A DNA stretch of 44,592 nucleotides from an uncultured Limimonas sp. (GCA_913055855.1 CAJXKW010000007.1:1-44592), one strand, 5' to 3'; shown: positions 16,680 to 26,094, counted from the stretch's first letter. The notes: generated by a model not told the origin, from the sequence alone. Translations and numbers: made by a program.

Positions 16680-17420
16680 ATGGAGTCCAACAACATCGTC
16701 AACCCCAACATCGCCCGGCAGAACGTCCAGGGCGGGACGAGCACCGACGGCAACAGTCCCACAACGCCGGGCAGCAAGAAAGACGGGTCGAACATCGGCC
16801 TGAACGGTAGCAAGTCGCTCGCCGAAGACTTCGACTCGTTTCTTAATCTGCTGACGTCCCAGCTCAAGAATCAGGATCCGCTGGATCCGATGAAGTCGCA
16901 GGAGTTCACCAACCAGCTCGTCAAGTTCTCGGAGGTCGAGCAGACAATAAAAACCAACGACAAGCTGGACGAGCTTCTTGCTCTCCAGGGCGACAGCAAG
17001 ACGAACGCCGCGCTGTCCATGATCGGCAAGAACGTCGAGGCCGAAGCCAACCAGTTCCGCCTGACCGGCGACGCGGCGAAGATTTCCTACGAGCTGGAAA
17101 ACGACGCCCAGAACGCGACCATCCAGATCGCGAACAGTGACGGCAACGTGGTCAAGAGCCTCAATGTCAGCCCGCAGGCCGGCGAGCACACGGTCACCTG
17201 GAACGGCGAAAGCAACGACGGCCAGGACATGGACGACGGCGTCTACACCATGCAGCTCCTCGCGGTCGATTCGCAGAACCAGACCGTGAAGGGCAGCACC
17301 TTCGCCCACAACGCGGTGACCGGCTTCGAGGAGCGCGACGGCACGGTCCAGCTCGACCTGGGCGGCTTCGAGGTGCCCATGGACAAGGTCAAGGCCGTGC
17401 GGGCGGACGACGACGCCTGA
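16680..17420 (+). CDS. flgD: Flagellar hook assembly scaffold FlgD
   Basis: FlgD caps the growing hook and is needed for FlgE polymerisation. The 246-residue protein has the conserved N-terminal export and assembly region LAEDFDSFLNLLTSQLKNQDPLDPMKSQEFTNQL, one of the best-conserved blocks in the family, here split across residues about 45-82. It is followed by the FlgD Ig/tudor-like core (about 120-210) including HTVTWNGESNDGQ. It sits 30 bases after fliK and 67 before flgE, the usual order, and is likely in the same sigma-54 transcript. Confidence 0.95.
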   Translation: MESNNIVNPNIARQNVQGGTSTDGNSPTTPGSKKDGSNIGLNGSKSLAEDFDSFLNLLTSQLKNQDPLDPMKSQEFTNQLVKFSEVEQTIKTNDKLDELLALQGDSKTNAALSMIGKNVEAEANQFRLTGDAAKISYELENDAQNATIQIANSDGNVVKSLNVSPQAGEHTVTWNGESNDGQDMDDGVYTMQLLAVDSQNQTVKGSTFAHNAVTGFEERDGTVQLDLGGFEVPMDKVKAVRADDDA

Positions 17421-17487
17421 TGGTCAGCAACGCGAACACGCGAACCGCGCGGCAACCCGACGCGCAATACCTGAAAGGAGCGCAGCG

Positions 17488-19512
17488 ATGAGCATCTTCG
17501 GTGCCCTCAACTCCAGTGTCACCGGCCTGAAGGCGCAGTCGGACGCGCTGGGTGTGATCTCCGATAACATCTCGAACGTGAACACGACGGGCTACAAGGC
17601 GAACAAGGCGAGCTTTTCCAACCTGGTCACGGCCGCCGCGACCCAGACCAGCTACAACCCCGGCGGCGTCCAGCTCCGCCCCGGTCAGGAAGTGCAGCAG
17701 CAGGGCATCCTGAATTCCACGGACGTCACGACCGACCTCGCCATCGAGGGCAACGGGATGTTTGCGGTCAAGGATGCCGCCGGCGAGGTCGAGGCCAACG
17801 AACTCAAGTATACCCGCACGGGCAACTTCCGCGTTGACGAGAACGGCGACCTGAAGAACGCCAACGGCTTCCTGCTCCAGGGCTGGCGCCTGAACCAGGA
17901 CGACAACGGCAACCTGACGCCGCCGTCCGACATGACCAATCCGGGCAGCCTGGAGACCGTGAACGTCAAGGGCTTCTCCGGGATCGCCCGCGCGACCGAG
18001 AACGTCAATGTGGGCGCCAACCTGCCCCCCAATCTGCCCGTGGACGAGAGCCGCTCCACCACGGTGCGCATCTTCGATTCCGAGGGCACGGCGCACAACC
18101 TGAAGTTAGAGTTCACGCGCAACGACGGCGCGGGGAATGAGCTTGGCGCCAATCAATATCGGGTCGATATTCATGCGCCGACGCGCTCGGAAGATAATAC
18201 GAATCCGCAAGGCGCACTGTTCGATCTCGGTGCGACGGCGACCGGTGTGGTCGATATCACCGACGGGAACAACAAATCGGGATTCCAGGAAAAAATCGCG
18301 GACACCTTCACCGGTGAGGACCCCACCGCCGCCGGGGGCGGAACACGCACGGTGACCAAGAGCATCGACGGCGTGAACTTCGCCGTACCCAACGCAGTCG
18401 ACAACAACGGCAACAATTCGCTGGAGCGCGACGAACTCCTGGGCAATACCGCCGCCGACAACCAGATCACCCTCGATCCCGGCGGCGCGGGTGTGAACAT
18501 CACCGACCTCAGCACCAAGGGCCTGATCCAGGCCACGATCAGCAACGCGGGCGGTGCGGTCCCGGCGAGCGCGATTCAGAACAACGGCGATACCGTCGAC
18601 GTCAACATCCTGGGCACGAACACGCGGGTGCGGCTCCAGACCCAGGACGGGAGCCGGATCGACGGTGGCACGCCCCTCGCAGCGGCGGACGTCGACAACG
18701 CCACGGTCATTCAGTTCGACGACAACGGCGACGGCAATTTCGACGCCGGCACGGACACGAAGCTCGTCGACAGCGACAACACCAGCACAAACACATTTGA
18801 TAAGGCTAGTCGCCTAAGTACCGTTGTTCAATTCAACGGCGATGGCTCCATCGAAACGATCGGGAACAATGTGAACAACAACCTGGCCACGGATTTCCTG
18901 CCCGACGGCACGAGCATCGTCTCCGGCAACCAGGGTGAACTTTCGCTGAACCTCGATTTCGCGCAGCAGCAGAATTCGGTGCCGGGCGGCACGGACGCCA
19001 ACGAACCGCAGGAGATCACGCTGAACCTCGGCACGCCGCGCAATCCGGACGGCAATCCGCCGGACGAAAACGAGAAGAAGCTCGACGGCCTGACCTCGTT
19101 CGAGAACCCCGAGGGCTTCCGCATCAACGAACTGGAGCAGGACGGGCTGCAGTTCGGCGAGTTCACGGGCGTGAGCGTCGACGAGGAAGGGATCGTCACG
19201 GCCGAGTTCTCCAACGGCGAGCGGCGCGAGGTTTTCCAGGTGCCGGTGGCGACCTTCAACAACCCCAACGGCCTGCAAAGCCAGAGCGGCACCGTCTTCC
19301 GCGAAACGCCCGAATCCGGCGAAGTCCTGCTCAACAAGGCCGGTATTGGCGGCGCAGGGACGTTTTCGCCCTCGACCCTGGAGGATTCCACCGTCGATCT
19401 GGCCGGCGAGTTCACCAAGATGATCGAGACCCAGCGCGCCTATTCCGCCTCGACGCGCGTGGTCACCACTTCCGACGAAATGCTCCAGACCATCACCAAC
19501 GCCACGCGGTAA
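17488..19512 (+). CDS. flgE: Flagellar hook protein FlgE, long form
   Basis: FlgE forms the hook, the universal joint of the flagellum. The N-terminus (MSIFGALNSSVTGLKAQ, SDNISNVNTTGYK) and C-terminus (EFTKMIETQRAYSASTRV, TSDEMLQTI) are the D0 regions shared by axial proteins. At 674 residues it is much longer than the enterobacterial 402, and the extra length is in the surface-exposed middle. That middle has two EF-hand-like loops near residues 305-316 and 411-422. Two stretches (about 18140-18300 and 18780-18850) use less GC-rich codons than the rest. The ribosome site AAAGGAG is well placed. It is last in the fliK-flgD-flgE unit, followed by paired hairpins. Confidence 0.95.
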   Translation: MSIFGALNSSVTGLKAQSDALGVISDNISNVNTTGYKANKASFSNLVTAAATQTSYNPGGVQLRPGQEVQQQGILNSTDVTTDLAIEGNGMFAVKDAAGEVEANELKYTRTGNFRVDENGDLKNANGFLLQGWRLNQDDNGNLTPPSDMTNPGSLETVNVKGFSGIARATENVNVGANLPPNLPVDESRSTTVRIFDSEGTAHNLKLEFTRNDGAGNELGANQYRVDIHAPTRSEDNTNPQGALFDLGATATGVVDITDGNNKSGFQEKIADTFTGEDPTAAGGGTRTVTKSIDGVNFAVPNAVDNNGNNSLERDELLGNTAADNQITLDPGGAGVNITDLSTKGLIQATISNAGGAVPASAIQNNGDTVDVNILGTNTRVRLQTQDGSRIDGGTPLAAADVDNATVIQFDDNGDGNFDAGTDTKLVDSDNTSTNTFDKASRLSTVVQFNGDGSIETIGNNVNNNLATDFLPDGTSIVSGNQGELSLNLDFAQQQNSVPGGTDANEPQEITLNLGTPRNPDGNPPDENEKKLDGLTSFENPEGFRINELEQDGLQFGEFTGVSVDEEGIVTAEFSNGERREVFQVPVATFNNPNGLQSQSGTVFRETPESGEVLLNKAGIGGAGTFSPSTLEDSTVDLAGEFTKMIETQRAYSASTRVVTTSDEMLQTITNATR

Positions 19513-19520
19513 GCCGCGCC

Positions 19521-19608
19521 CTCACCCCGTCCCTCTCCCACAGGAGAGGGCGCTCGCTGGCGTCCATCTCGTGAAAAACCCTCTCCCTGAGGAGAGGGTT
19601 TGGGTGAG
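19521..19608. repeat. Nested inverted-repeat element after flgE
   Basis: There are two hairpins: CCCTCTCC-CACA-GGAGAGGG (19531-19550) and AACCCTCTCC-CTGA-GGAGAGGGTT (19577-19600). An outer pair, CTCACCC (19521-19527) with GGGTGAG (19602-19608), encloses both. The arms of the two hairpins can also cross-pair. This looks like a palindromic intergenic repeat of the REP/BIME kind and may end or protect the flgE transcript. Confidence 0.65.
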
Positions 19609-19793
19609 AGGTCGGCGCGAAAGCCCACAATCAAGGTCTCGAACGGCCGGCCGCCCATCCCGGCGGCCGGCCGCGTTAACGTTTTTGCCGGGCCTGTGTT
19701 TACCCTGTGGTTTAGCGGTTTTTTAAAGCGGCAACATTAATGTGAATGCCACAGAATGAAGGGTGGTCGGATCTACGACGGAGCGCGCTTGCA

Positions 19794-20102
19794 ATGGCTA
19801 GCGATCGGCCGACAAAGGCACCGGTGATCGGGCCGGCGGGCGAACCCATGACCATCGACGACCTGCCGCCGCCGGACACAAAGCGCTGGGTGGTGCGCCG
19901 CAAGGCTGAGGTCGTCGCGGGGGTCCGCAATGGGCTGATCAGCCTGGAGGAGGCGTGTGAGCGCTACAGCCTTTCCGTCGAGGAATTCCTGTCCTGGCAA
20001 CGCCTGATCGAAAACCACGGCATGCGCGGGTTGCGCACCACGCGCCTGCAGGAATACCGGCGCAGCGCCGACGACGACTGGGACGCCGAAGCGGCGCAGT
20101 AA
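19794..20102 (+). CDS. sciP: CtrA inhibitor SciP (DUF1153 family)
   Basis: SciP is a small alphaproteobacterial helix-turn-helix protein that binds CtrA and blocks activation of CtrA promoters. The 102-residue sequence has the family core: IGPAGEPMTIDDLPPPDTKRW, VVRRKAEVVAGVRNG, LISLEEACERYSLSVEEF and LSWQRLIENHGMRGLRTTR. I chose the ATG at 19794, with GGAG ten bases ahead, because it gives family length; an ATG at 19746 would add 16 unrelated residues. It lies between flgE and fliF, with ctrA itself 13 kb downstream. Its position in a motility island fits a role in timing flagellar gene expression. Confidence 0.92.
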   Translation: MASDRPTKAPVIGPAGEPMTIDDLPPPDTKRWVVRRKAEVVAGVRNGLISLEEACERYSLSVEEFLSWQRLIENHGMRGLRTTRLQEYRRSADDDWDAEAAQ

Positions 20103-20151
20103 CGCCCGTCGCGCCAGCGTGCACACCCCCAGACGCGCGCGTCCGATCAGG

Positions 20152-20188
20152 GTTAAGCAACGGCTGGGCAAATTTTTCTTTGCTTAAC
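20152..20188. repeat. Perfect 9-bp inverted repeat upstream of fliF
   Basis: GTTAAGCAA at 20152-20160 and TTGCTTAAC at 20180-20188 are exact inverted copies separated by 19 bases that include a T run. It could be an operator with two half-sites, each containing TTAA, or the terminator of sciP, which stops 50 bases upstream. The right arm overlaps a candidate CtrA box. Confidence 0.6.
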
Positions 20189-20198
20189 GCCGCCTTTA
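20184..20198 (+). promoter_or_regulatory. Candidate CtrA box upstream of fliF
   Basis: TTAA-N7-TTTA at 20184-20198 differs by one base from the CtrA consensus TTAA-N7-TTAA. It lies 83 bases before the fliF start. CtrA activates class II flagellar operons, including the fliF operon, in Caulobacter. Confidence 0.5.
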
Positions 20199-20280
20199 CC
20201 GCCTTCTCCTAACGTTTGGTGAGAAGCCCAGCCTTCGGGTAGCTCGCCGCTGGTGTAAGAGCGGATGGCGGAGGACGTGC

Positions 20281-21930
20281 GTGAACTCGTTTCTGCAGAC
20301 GCTGAAAGGTCTGGGCGCCACGCGGTTGATCGCGATGGGCGCCGTCGCGGCCGGGATTCTGGCCTTCTTCATCTATGTCACGACCCAGTTCGCGTCCGAT
20401 CAGATGGCCCTGCTCTACAGCGGCCTGAGCCAGAAGGATAAGAATCAGGTCGTCGCGGAACTGCAGAAGCAGGGCGTGCAGTATCAGATCGCCGGCAACG
20501 GCAAGCAGATCCGCGTGCCCAAGGACCGGGTGGGCCCGCTGCGCCTACAGCTTGCCGAACAGGGCATTCCGGGCGACAGCAAGGTCGGCTACGAGATTTT
20601 CGATAACACTTCGGGCCTGGGCACGACAAACTTCGTCCAGAACATCAACCGCCTGCGCGCCCTCGAGGGCGAGCTGGCCGAGACCATACGCAGCCAGAAA
20701 AACGTTGCCCAGGCGCGCGTTCACCTCGTCCTGCCGCAGCGCGAGCTGTTCAGCCGTGAGCAGCAGGAGGCGAGCGCGTCCATCTCCCTGCTCATGGACG
20801 GCAATCAGCGGCTCGACGAGCAGCAGGTGCGCGCCATCCAGCACCTCGTCGCCTCGGGCGTGCCGCAGCTTCAGCCCAGCATGGTGTCGATCGTCGACCA
20901 GCAGGGCACGCTGCTGGCGCGCGGCAGCGATTCCGACAGCCTCCTGGGCGGCACCACCACCGCGCGCGAGCGCGTGGTGAATGCGGAAGAGCGCATGAGC
21001 CGGAAACTGGAGCAGCTCATCGAGCGCTCGGTCGGGCCGGGCAACGTACGCGCCCAGGTCTCGGCGAAGATGAACTTCGACAAGGTGACCAAGAGTTCGG
21101 AGAGCTACGATCCGCAAACCCAGGTCGCGCGGTCGGAGCAGACGGTCGAGGAATCCGAGACCGAGATCGACGCCGGCGATCAGGGCCAGGTCAGCGTGGA
21201 GCAGAACCTGCCCGCCGACCAGGCGCAGCAGGAAGGCGGGGTGCAGAGCCGCACGCAGTCGGAGCGCGAAGAAGAAACCATCAACTACGAGATCTCCAAG
21301 ACCGAGACCCGGCGCGTGAGCCAGGGCGGCGAGGTCGAACGGCTTTCCGTCGCCATCCTGGTGGATGGGCGCTACACCACCAATCAGAACGGCGAACGGG
21401 TCTACGAGCAGCGCTCCGAGCAGGAGATGCAACAGATCACGGCACTGGCGCGTAACGCGATCGGGTTCAGCGAACAGCGCGGCGACCAACTCGAAGTCGT
21501 CAACATGCGCTTCGCCGACCCCACGCGCGGCATGGAGCCCGAGGACAAGACCGTCTTCCTGGGCCTGAGCGAGGAGCAGCTCATGCGCGCGGCCGAGCTG
21601 ATCGTGCTGGGCATCGTCGCGGTGCTGATCCTGCTGCTCGTGGTGCGCCCGCTCCTGTCGCGCCTGCTGGAGCAGCCCACGGCGGATCAGGAAGGCGCGC
21701 TCCCCGAGCAGGGCGCCGGCCAGGCCCAGCTCGCCGCGCCCGGTCCGGAAGCCCAGGTGACCGAGTTCGGCATGGAGGAAGAGGACGAGGGCGAGCAGCT
21801 CATCGACCTCAACCGCGTGGAAGGCCGTGTGCGCGCCTCCTCGGTGCGCAAGATCGGCGAGATCGTCGACCAGCACCCCGAGGAGGCCGTGTCCATCATC
21901 CGAAGCTGGCTCTACCAGCAGCAAAGCTAA
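20281..21930 (+). CDS. fliF: Flagellar MS-ring protein FliF
   Basis: FliF builds the MS ring in the inner membrane, the base of the flagellum. The 549-residue protein has two membrane helices (about residues 17-37 and 437-460), with ring-building domains between them (YSGLSQKDKNQVV, NINRLRALEGELAETI). The C-terminal cytoplasmic tail (VRKIGEIVDQHPEEAVSII, then RSWL) is the FliG-binding FliF_C motif. The GTG start has GGAGG six bases upstream. It heads the fliF-x-fliH-fliN-motA-flbD operon, behind a candidate CtrA box. fliG, its normal next neighbour, is absent. Confidence 0.96.
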   Translation: MNSFLQTLKGLGATRLIAMGAVAAGILAFFIYVTTQFASDQMALLYSGLSQKDKNQVVAELQKQGVQYQIAGNGKQIRVPKDRVGPLRLQLAEQGIPGDSKVGYEIFDNTSGLGTTNFVQNINRLRALEGELAETIRSQKNVAQARVHLVLPQRELFSREQQEASASISLLMDGNQRLDEQQVRAIQHLVASGVPQLQPSMVSIVDQQGTLLARGSDSDSLLGGTTTARERVVNAEERMSRKLEQLIERSVGPGNVRAQVSAKMNFDKVTKSSESYDPQTQVARSEQTVEESETEIDAGDQGQVSVEQNLPADQAQQEGGVQSRTQSEREEETINYEISKTETRRVSQGGEVERLSVAILVDGRYTTNQNGERVYEQRSEQEMQQITALARNAIGFSEQRGDQLEVVNMRFADPTRGMEPEDKTVFLGLSEEQLMRAAELIVLGIVAVLILLLVVRPLLSRLLEQPTADQEGALPEQGAGQAQLAAPGPEAQVTEFGMEEEDEGEQLIDLNRVEGRVRASSVRKIGEIVDQHPEEAVSIIRSWLYQQQS

Positions 21931-21939
21931 GGGGGCGCC

Positions 21940-22266
21940 ATGCTTTTCCGGCGCAAGGGCAACAAGGCCGGCCAGCCGGCGCGTCAGCGCGGCGGCTCGG
22001 CCAAGGCCGGCGGCACCAAGTCCAAGACGGCCGCGCAGGGCGCCAAGACCACCGGGCGCGGCGCGGCGGGCGCGCCGCAGAAAGGCGCCGGCCAGCAGCA
22101 AAGCCGCGCGCAGGCCGAGGCGCAGATCAAGCAGATGATGAACGACGGCTCGCTGGACAAGGTAAAGACCCTGATGAAGGCGCGGAATCCGGAAGATGTC
22201 GCCGAGGAATACCCGGACGAGACCGTAAGCGTCATCCGGAACTGGCTGAACGATCCGAACCGCTAA
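21940..22266 (+). CDS. Small basic protein with FliF-like C-terminal tail, in the fliG position
   Basis: I recognise no named family for this 108-residue protein. Residues 1-60 are low-complexity and strongly basic (Lys, Arg, Gly, Ala, Gln). Residues about 60-85 look helical (AEAQIKQMMNDGSLDKVKTL). The end reads VAEEYPDETVSVIRNWL, closely matching the FliG-binding end of the upstream FliF (IVDQHPEEAVSIIRSWL). A GGGGG ribosome site precedes the ATG, and the gene starts 9 bases after the fliF stop, so it is well embedded in the operon. By synteny this is where fliG should be. It might bind FliG in competition with FliF or as an adaptor; that is inference. It is too small and lacks the domains to be FliG itself. 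Confidence 0.75.
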   Translation: MLFRRKGNKAGQPARQRGGSAKAGGTKSKTAAQGAKTTGRGAAGAPQKGAGQQQSRAQAEAQIKQMMNDGSLDKVKTLMKARNPEDVAEEYPDETVSVIRNWLNDPNR

Positions 22267-22305
22267 ACCGCTCCACACGGGTCGAGAACCGGGAAAGCTA
22301 CGCCC

Positions 22306-23211
22306 ATGACGGCCGTGAAGAAATTCATGTTCGACCTCGACTTCGACGCGGAACCGGCGAGCGAGCCGGCCGAGCCTGCGTCGGAGCCGGAACCGGCGGA
22401 GCCTGAGGCGCCGCCCGAGCCGCAGCCCGTGTATACCGAGGCCGATCTCGAGGCCGCGCGCGCGGACGCGTATCAGCAGGGCTACGACGCCGGACATGCC
22501 GCCGGGCACGCGGCGGGACGCGAGGACGCGGAGACCGAGGCCGACGCGGCCGCCCGAGAGGCCCTCACCCGGGTTGCGCAAGGGATCGACCGGCTCGGCG
22601 CCGAACTCGACGCGGCCGAGGCGCGGCGCGACCGCGAGGCGCTGGAATTCGCCGTGACCATGGTGCGGCGGCTGTTTCCGGAGGTGCAGCGGCGCTACGG
22701 CCTGACCGAGGTGGAGAACCTGCTCCAGCACACGCTCACCCGCCTGCGCGCGGTGCCCCACGTGGTCGTCCGCGCGCACCCGGACACGCTGGCGCACCTG
22801 GAAAACCGGGCCGAGGCCCTCGCCGCGGAGGCGGGCTACGACGGCAAGCTGCGTTTTGTCGCGGCGGACGACATGGCGGTCAGCGATGTCGCCGTAACCT
22901 GGTCGGACGGCAGCGCGCGCCGGGATACGGCGGGCGTCTGGGCGGACATCGATGCGGCCGTGCGCAACGCGCTGGGTGACGACACGGACACGAAGGCGCC
23001 CGCCGAGGCGAACGCCGACGCGGCGGCGGACGGGGCCGAAGACGTTCCCGCAGAGGCAGCAGCGACGCCCGATCCGGCCGGCAATGGCGGCGACGACACG
23101 GCTTCGGCGGCCGAGGCCCAGCCCGCCAACGGCGACAACGAGGCGAACACCCGGGCACGGACGCAGGCGAGCATGGGCGGGCCGGCGACGACGGCCGGAC
23201 CAACCACCTGA
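22306..23211 (+). CDS. fliH: Flagellar export regulator FliH
   Basis: FliH links the FliI ATPase to the C ring and restrains its activity. The 301-residue protein has an acidic Pro/Glu-rich N-terminus. It then has the Gly-spaced helix YQQGYDAGHAAGHAAGRED, the GxxxG repeat typical of FliH, and a coiled coil. The conserved C-terminal region (about residues 110-225) contains VMVRRLFPEV-like helices and VTWSDGSARRD. The last 75 residues are an Ala/Asp-rich tail not typical of the family. It is followed by fliN, the Caulobacter-like order (fliF-fliG-fliH-fliN). Confidence 0.88.
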   Translation: MTAVKKFMFDLDFDAEPASEPAEPASEPEPAEPEAPPEPQPVYTEADLEAARADAYQQGYDAGHAAGHAAGREDAETEADAAAREALTRVAQGIDRLGAELDAAEARRDREALEFAVTMVRRLFPEVQRRYGLTEVENLLQHTLTRLRAVPHVVVRAHPDTLAHLENRAEALAAEAGYDGKLRFVAADDMAVSDVAVTWSDGSARRDTAGVWADIDAAVRNALGDDTDTKAPAEANADAAADGAEDVPAEAAATPDPAGNGGDDTASAAEAQPANGDNEANTRARTQASMGGPATTAGPTT

Positions 23212-23237
23212 CGGCGAGCGCCAGGAAGGAGGACAGC

Positions 23238-23606
23238 ATGGCGGACAAGGAAAGCCTGGAACTTTCGGACCTGGAGGACGACTCCGGCCAGGTCCCGAAC
23301 ACCGCCGACCCCGATCCGGACGGGAGTCTCGACGACGGGACGGAGAAGCCGCCCACCAACGCCCAGGAGCTTGAGGCGGTCTACGACATTCCCGTGCAGG
23401 TCTCGGCCGTCCTGGGCAAGGCGAACATGCAGGTCAGCCAGCTCCTCAAGCTGGGCCGCGGCGCTGTCGTCGAACTCGACCGCAAGGTGGGCGAGGCCAT
23501 CGACGTCTATGTCAACAACCGCCTGGTGGCCCGCGGCGAGGTCGTGGTGGTCGAGGACCGCCTGGGCGTGACCATGACCGAAATCATCAAGATGGATCAC
23601 TCCTGA
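23238..23606 (+). CDS. fliN: Flagellar motor switch protein FliN
   Basis: FliN forms the lower C ring and helps bind CheY-P and FliH. The 122-residue protein has an acidic 45-residue N-terminus and then a complete SpoA domain: VYDIPVQVSAVLGKANM, LLKLGRGAVVELDRKVGEAIDVYVNN and RGEVVVVEDRLGVTMTEI, each typical of FliN. AGGAGG precedes the ATG. It lies between fliH and the motA-like gene. fliM and fliG, its C-ring partners, are not in the window. Confidence 0.95.
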   Translation: MADKESLELSDLEDDSGQVPNTADPDPDGSLDDGTEKPPTNAQELEAVYDIPVQVSAVLGKANMQVSQLLKLGRGAVVELDRKVGEAIDVYVNNRLVARGEVVVVEDRLGVTMTEIIKMDHS

Positions 23607-23657
23607 CGGGATCCGGGCGCGGACCGTCGAACACACGAGGCTTCGGGGGCAATTCGC

Positions 23658-24509
23658 ATGGCGAACGCGTCCAGCGCGCCATCGGCGCAGCGCAGCGGCA
23701 GCCGGAGCATGCCGCGCCATGCTATACGGCCGGGCGTGGGCATCGATTACGCGACCCTCGTGGGGACCATCGGCGCCTTCGGCGTGGTCGTCGCCGCCGT
23801 CTTCATCGGCGGGACTCCGGGCGCGTTTTTCGACATCCGGGGCATCCTGATCGTCGTGTTCGGCACCCTGCTGGTCACCACCGTGTCGTTTTCGCTCGGC
23901 GAGATGGTGAAGGCGCAGCGGCTGATCTGGAAGGCCGTCACCTATCAGCAGCGCCAGCCCGCGGATGCCGCGCTCATGGTCACCTACCTCGCCGACATCG
24001 CGCGCCGCCACGGCGCGCTGGCGCTGGAGCAGTACGAGCCCGAGTTCCGCCGCGAGCGTTTCCTGGCGCGCGCCATGCAGCTCGTGGTGGACGGCACACC
24101 GGGGGCCGACGTCGAGCGGATCATGATGCGCGAGGCGGAGGCGACGATGCACCGTCACGCCAACTCGGCCGGGATCCTGCGCCGCGCCGGCGAGGTCTCG
24201 CCCGCCATGGGCCTGATCGGCACGCTGGTGGGGCTGGTCCAGATGCTGGGCAACCTGGAAAGCCCGGAAACCATCGGCCCGGCCATGGCGGTGGCATTGT
24301 TGACCACGTTCTACGGCGCGGTGCTGGCGAACATGTTCTTCATGCCCATCGCCAACAAGCTTGAACGCAACTCCACGATCGAGGCGACGGTCAACCAGAT
24401 CTACGCCCAGGGCGCCGCGTCCATCGCGCGCCAGGAAAACCCGCGCAAACTCGAGACCATGCTGAACACGATCCTGCCGCCGGCGGATCGCATCCGGTTC
24501 TACGAGTGA
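23658..24509 (+). CDS. motA: MotA-type flagellar stator protein
   Basis: This is an inner-membrane ion-channel subunit of the MotA/PomA family, 283 residues, with four membrane helices (about residues 29-50, 57-78, 172-194 and 204-226). The conserved proline of helix 3 is present in GEVSPAMGLIGTLVG, and the cytoplasmic loop between helices 2 and 3 carries charged residues (YEPEFRRERFLARAM) for contact with FliG. The N-terminal region VDYATL/IDYATLVGTIGAF resembles PomA, so a sodium motor is possible but not proven. No motB follows. Its stop overlaps a GTG, but the flbD ATG lies 62 bases downstream with its own ribosome site. Confidence 0.85.
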   Translation: MANASSAPSAQRSGSRSMPRHAIRPGVGIDYATLVGTIGAFGVVVAAVFIGGTPGAFFDIRGILIVVFGTLLVTTVSFSLGEMVKAQRLIWKAVTYQQRQPADAALMVTYLADIARRHGALALEQYEPEFRRERFLARAMQLVVDGTPGADVERIMMREAEATMHRHANSAGILRRAGEVSPAMGLIGTLVGLVQMLGNLESPETIGPAMAVALLTTFYGAVLANMFFMPIANKLERNSTIEATVNQIYAQGAASIARQENPRKLETMLNTILPPADRIRFYE

Positions 24510-24571
24510 CGGACGGGGACAACGCGGGGGTGTCCCAAGACCCCCGCACCCCGAGGACGAGGAGAGAGGCC

Positions 24572-26035
<1,464 letters not shown>

Positions 26036-26047
26036 ACACGACAAACC

Positions 26048-26070
26048 CGCGCCGGGGCGAACCCGGCGCG
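26048..26070 (+). terminator. Hairpin between flbD and flhA
   Basis: CGCGCCGGG (26048-26056) pairs perfectly with CCCGGCGCG (26062-26070) around a 5-nt loop. It lacks a U tract, so it may be a weak or Rho-assisted terminator, or it may stabilise the upstream mRNA. It starts 13 bases after the flbD stop. Confidence 0.5.
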
Positions 26071-26094
26071 CGGTGACGGGGATTCCGGGGGACC

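Noticed and set aside
15039..17309. 756-codon antisense frame across fliK and flgD
   Set aside because: Lies opposite low-complexity fliK. No recognisable motif or ribosome site.
19699..19714. TTAC-N7-TTTA upstream of sciP as a CtrA box
   Set aside because: Both half-sites carry a mismatch; too weak to call.
20266..20280. Sigma-54-like TGG-N10-GC just before fliF
   Set aside because: It ends at the start codon, so transcription would start inside the gene; it is explained by the GGAGG ribosome site.
20545..22797. 750-codon open frame antisense to fliF through fliH
   Set aside because: It mirrors well-supported flagellar genes. Its composition (His/Arg/Leu/Ala-rich) is what the opposite strand of high-GC coding DNA gives, and it shows no domain.
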